Below, in pieces: positions 62,589 through 64,000 of a stretch of DNA of 64,000 nt. Source of the DNA: Cytophagaceae bacterium (lineage in GTDB: Bacteria > Bacteroidota > Bacteroidia > Cytophagales > Flexibacteraceae); NCBI GenBank assembly GCA_027490155.1, contig JAIXYP010000069.1, positions 1 to 64,000 of the forward strand. Reading direction: 5' to 3'. Each line of letters begins with the position of its first letter. Within the stretch, counting starts at the first letter, position 1. Both the position numbers and the translations under genes were made by a program. Below the pieces are notes generated by a model. It saw nothing but the letters and a program-made list of their open reading frames with translations, did no database searches and was not told the origin of the DNA.

Positions 62589-64000
62589 CTATTTAATATC
62601 TGGGTCAAACCCCATATTGTAGAACAAGAAGGCCAGTTTATCGGCTTCCAGATCTACGGCCTTGCCGAGGCTGCTGCCCCCGTGGCCTGCCTGTGTATCG
62701 ATCCTGATCACGACAGGGTTGACACCTGCTTGGCAGCGTTGTAGCTCGGATATGAACTTGAAGCTATGGGCTGGCACCACGCGGTCATCATGGTCAGCAG
62801 TCACGACCATCGTTGCGGGGTATTTGGTGCCCTTGTGTATGTTATGAAGCGGCGAATACTTACGGATGTAGTCAAAATAGCGGGGTTCGTCAGGGTTACC
62901 ATATTCAACAATCCAGCCCCATCCGACGGTGAACTTATGGTAACGGAGCATATCTAGCACACCCACCTCAGGGAAGGCTACTTTGCAGATTTCGGGGTGT
63001 TGGGTCATGACGGCGCCAACCAATAGGCCACCATTGCTACCACCCGCAATAGCTAGGCGCTCAGGACTGGTGTATTTTTCGGCACCGAGGTATTGAGCAC
63101 AGGCCACAAAGTCGTCAAACACGTTTTGTTTGTTGGTCAGCATGCCTGCCTTGTGCCACTCTTCGCCATACTCGCCCCCACCACGTAGGCAGGCAGTGGC
63201 CAGGACCATTCCCATCTTGAGTTTGGCCAAGCTGATGGCACTGAAGGCAGGCTGTAGGCTGACATTAAATCCACCGTAAGCATAGAGCAGGGTAGGGTTG
63301 GTTCCGTTCAGCTCTAGGCCTTTACGGTGGGTGATGAATAGCGGGATTTTGGTGCCATCCTTGCTGGTCACGAATACCCGTTTGGTTTCGAATGCTGTTT
63401 TGTCAAAGTCCAGTTTGGGTTCGAACAAGACCTTGCTGTTGCCCGTCTCGATATCATAACTTAAGACAGTGCGCGGGTAGAGCTGGCTCGTGAATTGGTA
63501 GTAGATTGTTTTGGCATCATGTTTACCAGCAAAACCTGTGGCAGTGCCGAGGTCAGGTAGTTTGACTTCGCGCTCTTGTTTGCCCATGAGGTCATACTGG
63601 ACCACTTTGGAAGTGACATCAACCATATAGTTGACGAAGATTTTGCCACCTGCCATCGTAGCTGACTCGATTGGTGTTTGGCCAGCGGGGATGATAACGG
63701 TCCAGTTTTCGGGTTCAGGCTTGGCCGGGTCGATGGCGACGATGCGTTTGTTGGGTGCCTGATGGTCGGTTAGCATATACTGTATATTGCCGACGTTGCC
63801 CATCGGGCTATAATTGTTGTCGAACCCTCGGCACAATACACTAAAAGGCGCGTTGACTTTGCCAGCCTTGCGGTACCTGATCTCGGAGCCATAAGTGCCT
63901 TGTGAAACGTATAGGTACTCATGCTGCTGGTCCTCACTGATGCCAATGCCGTGGTAACGCTGCGGGTTGGCGGCATCCTGATAGACCAATACATCGGCAG
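62589..64000 (-). CDS. Prolyl oligopeptidase family serine peptidase (partial, N-terminus off the right edge)
   Basis: About 470 C-terminal codons are visible; the frame is open to the window edge (DVLVYQDAANPQRYHG), so the start lies outside. The visible part covers most of the seven-bladed propeller and the alpha/beta-hydrolase domain. Catalytic residues: Ser in AIAGGSNGGLLVGA, Asp in TADHDDRVVPAHS and His in QAGHGGSSLG. RGGGEYGEEWHKAGM and YAYGGFN are further S9A motifs. The enzyme cleaves short peptides after proline. Its cellular location cannot be judged without the N-terminus. Confidence 0.93.
   Translation of the reverse strand, partial: ADVLVYQDAANPQRYHGIGISEDQQHEYLYVSQGTYGSEIRYRKAGKVNAPFSVLCRGFDNNYSPMGNVGNIQYMLTDHQAPNKRIVAIDPAKPEPENWTVIIPAGQTPIESATMAGGKIFVNYMVDVTSKVVQYDLMGKQEREVKLPDLGTATGFAGKHDAKTIYYQFTSQLYPRTVLSYDIETGNSKVLFEPKLDFDKTAFETKRVFVTSKDGTKIPLFITHRKGLELNGTNPTLLYAYGGFNVSLQPAFSAISLAKLKMGMVLATACLRGGGEYGEEWHKAGMLTNKQNVFDDFVACAQYLGAEKYTSPERLAIAGGSNGGLLVGAVMTQHPEICKVAFPEVGVLDMLRYHKFTVGWGWIVEYGNPDEPRYFDYIRKYSPLHNIHKGTKYPATMVVTADHDDRVVPAHSFKFISELQRCQAGVNPVVIRIDTQAGHGGSSLGKAVDLEADKLAFLFYNMGFDPDIK

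Overview
The window looks like a chromosomal segment of a Bacteroidetes bacterium of moderate GC. The evidence is a SecD-SecF fusion, BamA followed by a Skp/OmpH chaperone, several secreted proteins with type IX (Por) C-terminal sorting domains, a TonB-receptor-type barrel with a CarboxypepD_reg domain, a short NuoG, and repeated promoter boxes of the Bacteroidetes form TAnnTTTG. Most of it is housekeeping DNA. No rRNA, tRNA, CRISPR array or intact insertion sequence was seen.

Layout. 1-602: NFU-type Fe-S carrier, cut by the left edge. 1048-5952: F-type ATP synthase genes (AtpI-like, atpB, atpE, atpF, atpH, atpA) ending in a terminator without the usual atpG. 6413-11865: envelope biogenesis (uppS, bamA, two Skp/OmpH-like chaperones) interrupted by a small winged-helix protein resembling the C-terminus of Fic proteins, preceded by a repeat array. 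12004-17072: a membrane protein and rpoC, without rpoB. 17549-25164: a DUF2167 membrane protein and two large tandem paralogous type IX secreted proteins. 25165-25732: a hairpin-rich intergenic stretch with a cobalamin-riboswitch-like block but no downstream gene. 25733-30506 (minus): an MlaE-type permease, secDF with a 13-base G/C homopolymer next to its start, and a small membrane protein.

30790-45699 is a complete complex I operon, nuoA to nuoN in canonical order. Between nuoE and nuoF sits a two-gene cassette: an unknown 124-residue protein overlapping a PIN-domain nuclease-like protein. Normal nuo gaps are 39-178 bp, but the cassette joins are 8 bp, an 8-base overlap and 7 bp. This is the most unusual arrangement in the window and looks like a toxin-antitoxin-type pair embedded in a respiratory operon.

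45700-64000 is mixed: an AAA ATPase remnant, a lipoprotein, a FadL/PorV-like barrel, a D-2-hydroxyacid dehydrogenase, a TonB-receptor-like protein, a surface-repeat protein, a type IX secreted propeller with an orphan sorting-domain fragment beside it, proS, tilS, a second NFU-domain protein, a GNAT acetyltransferase, an SDR oxidoreductase, a second solitary nuoA paralogue, and a prolyl oligopeptidase cut by the right edge.

Functionally, energy conservation (ATP synthase, complex I, Fe-S carriers) and envelope building (UppS, Bam, Skp, SecDF, Mla) dominate. All functions are assigned from motifs read by eye; no database search was run.
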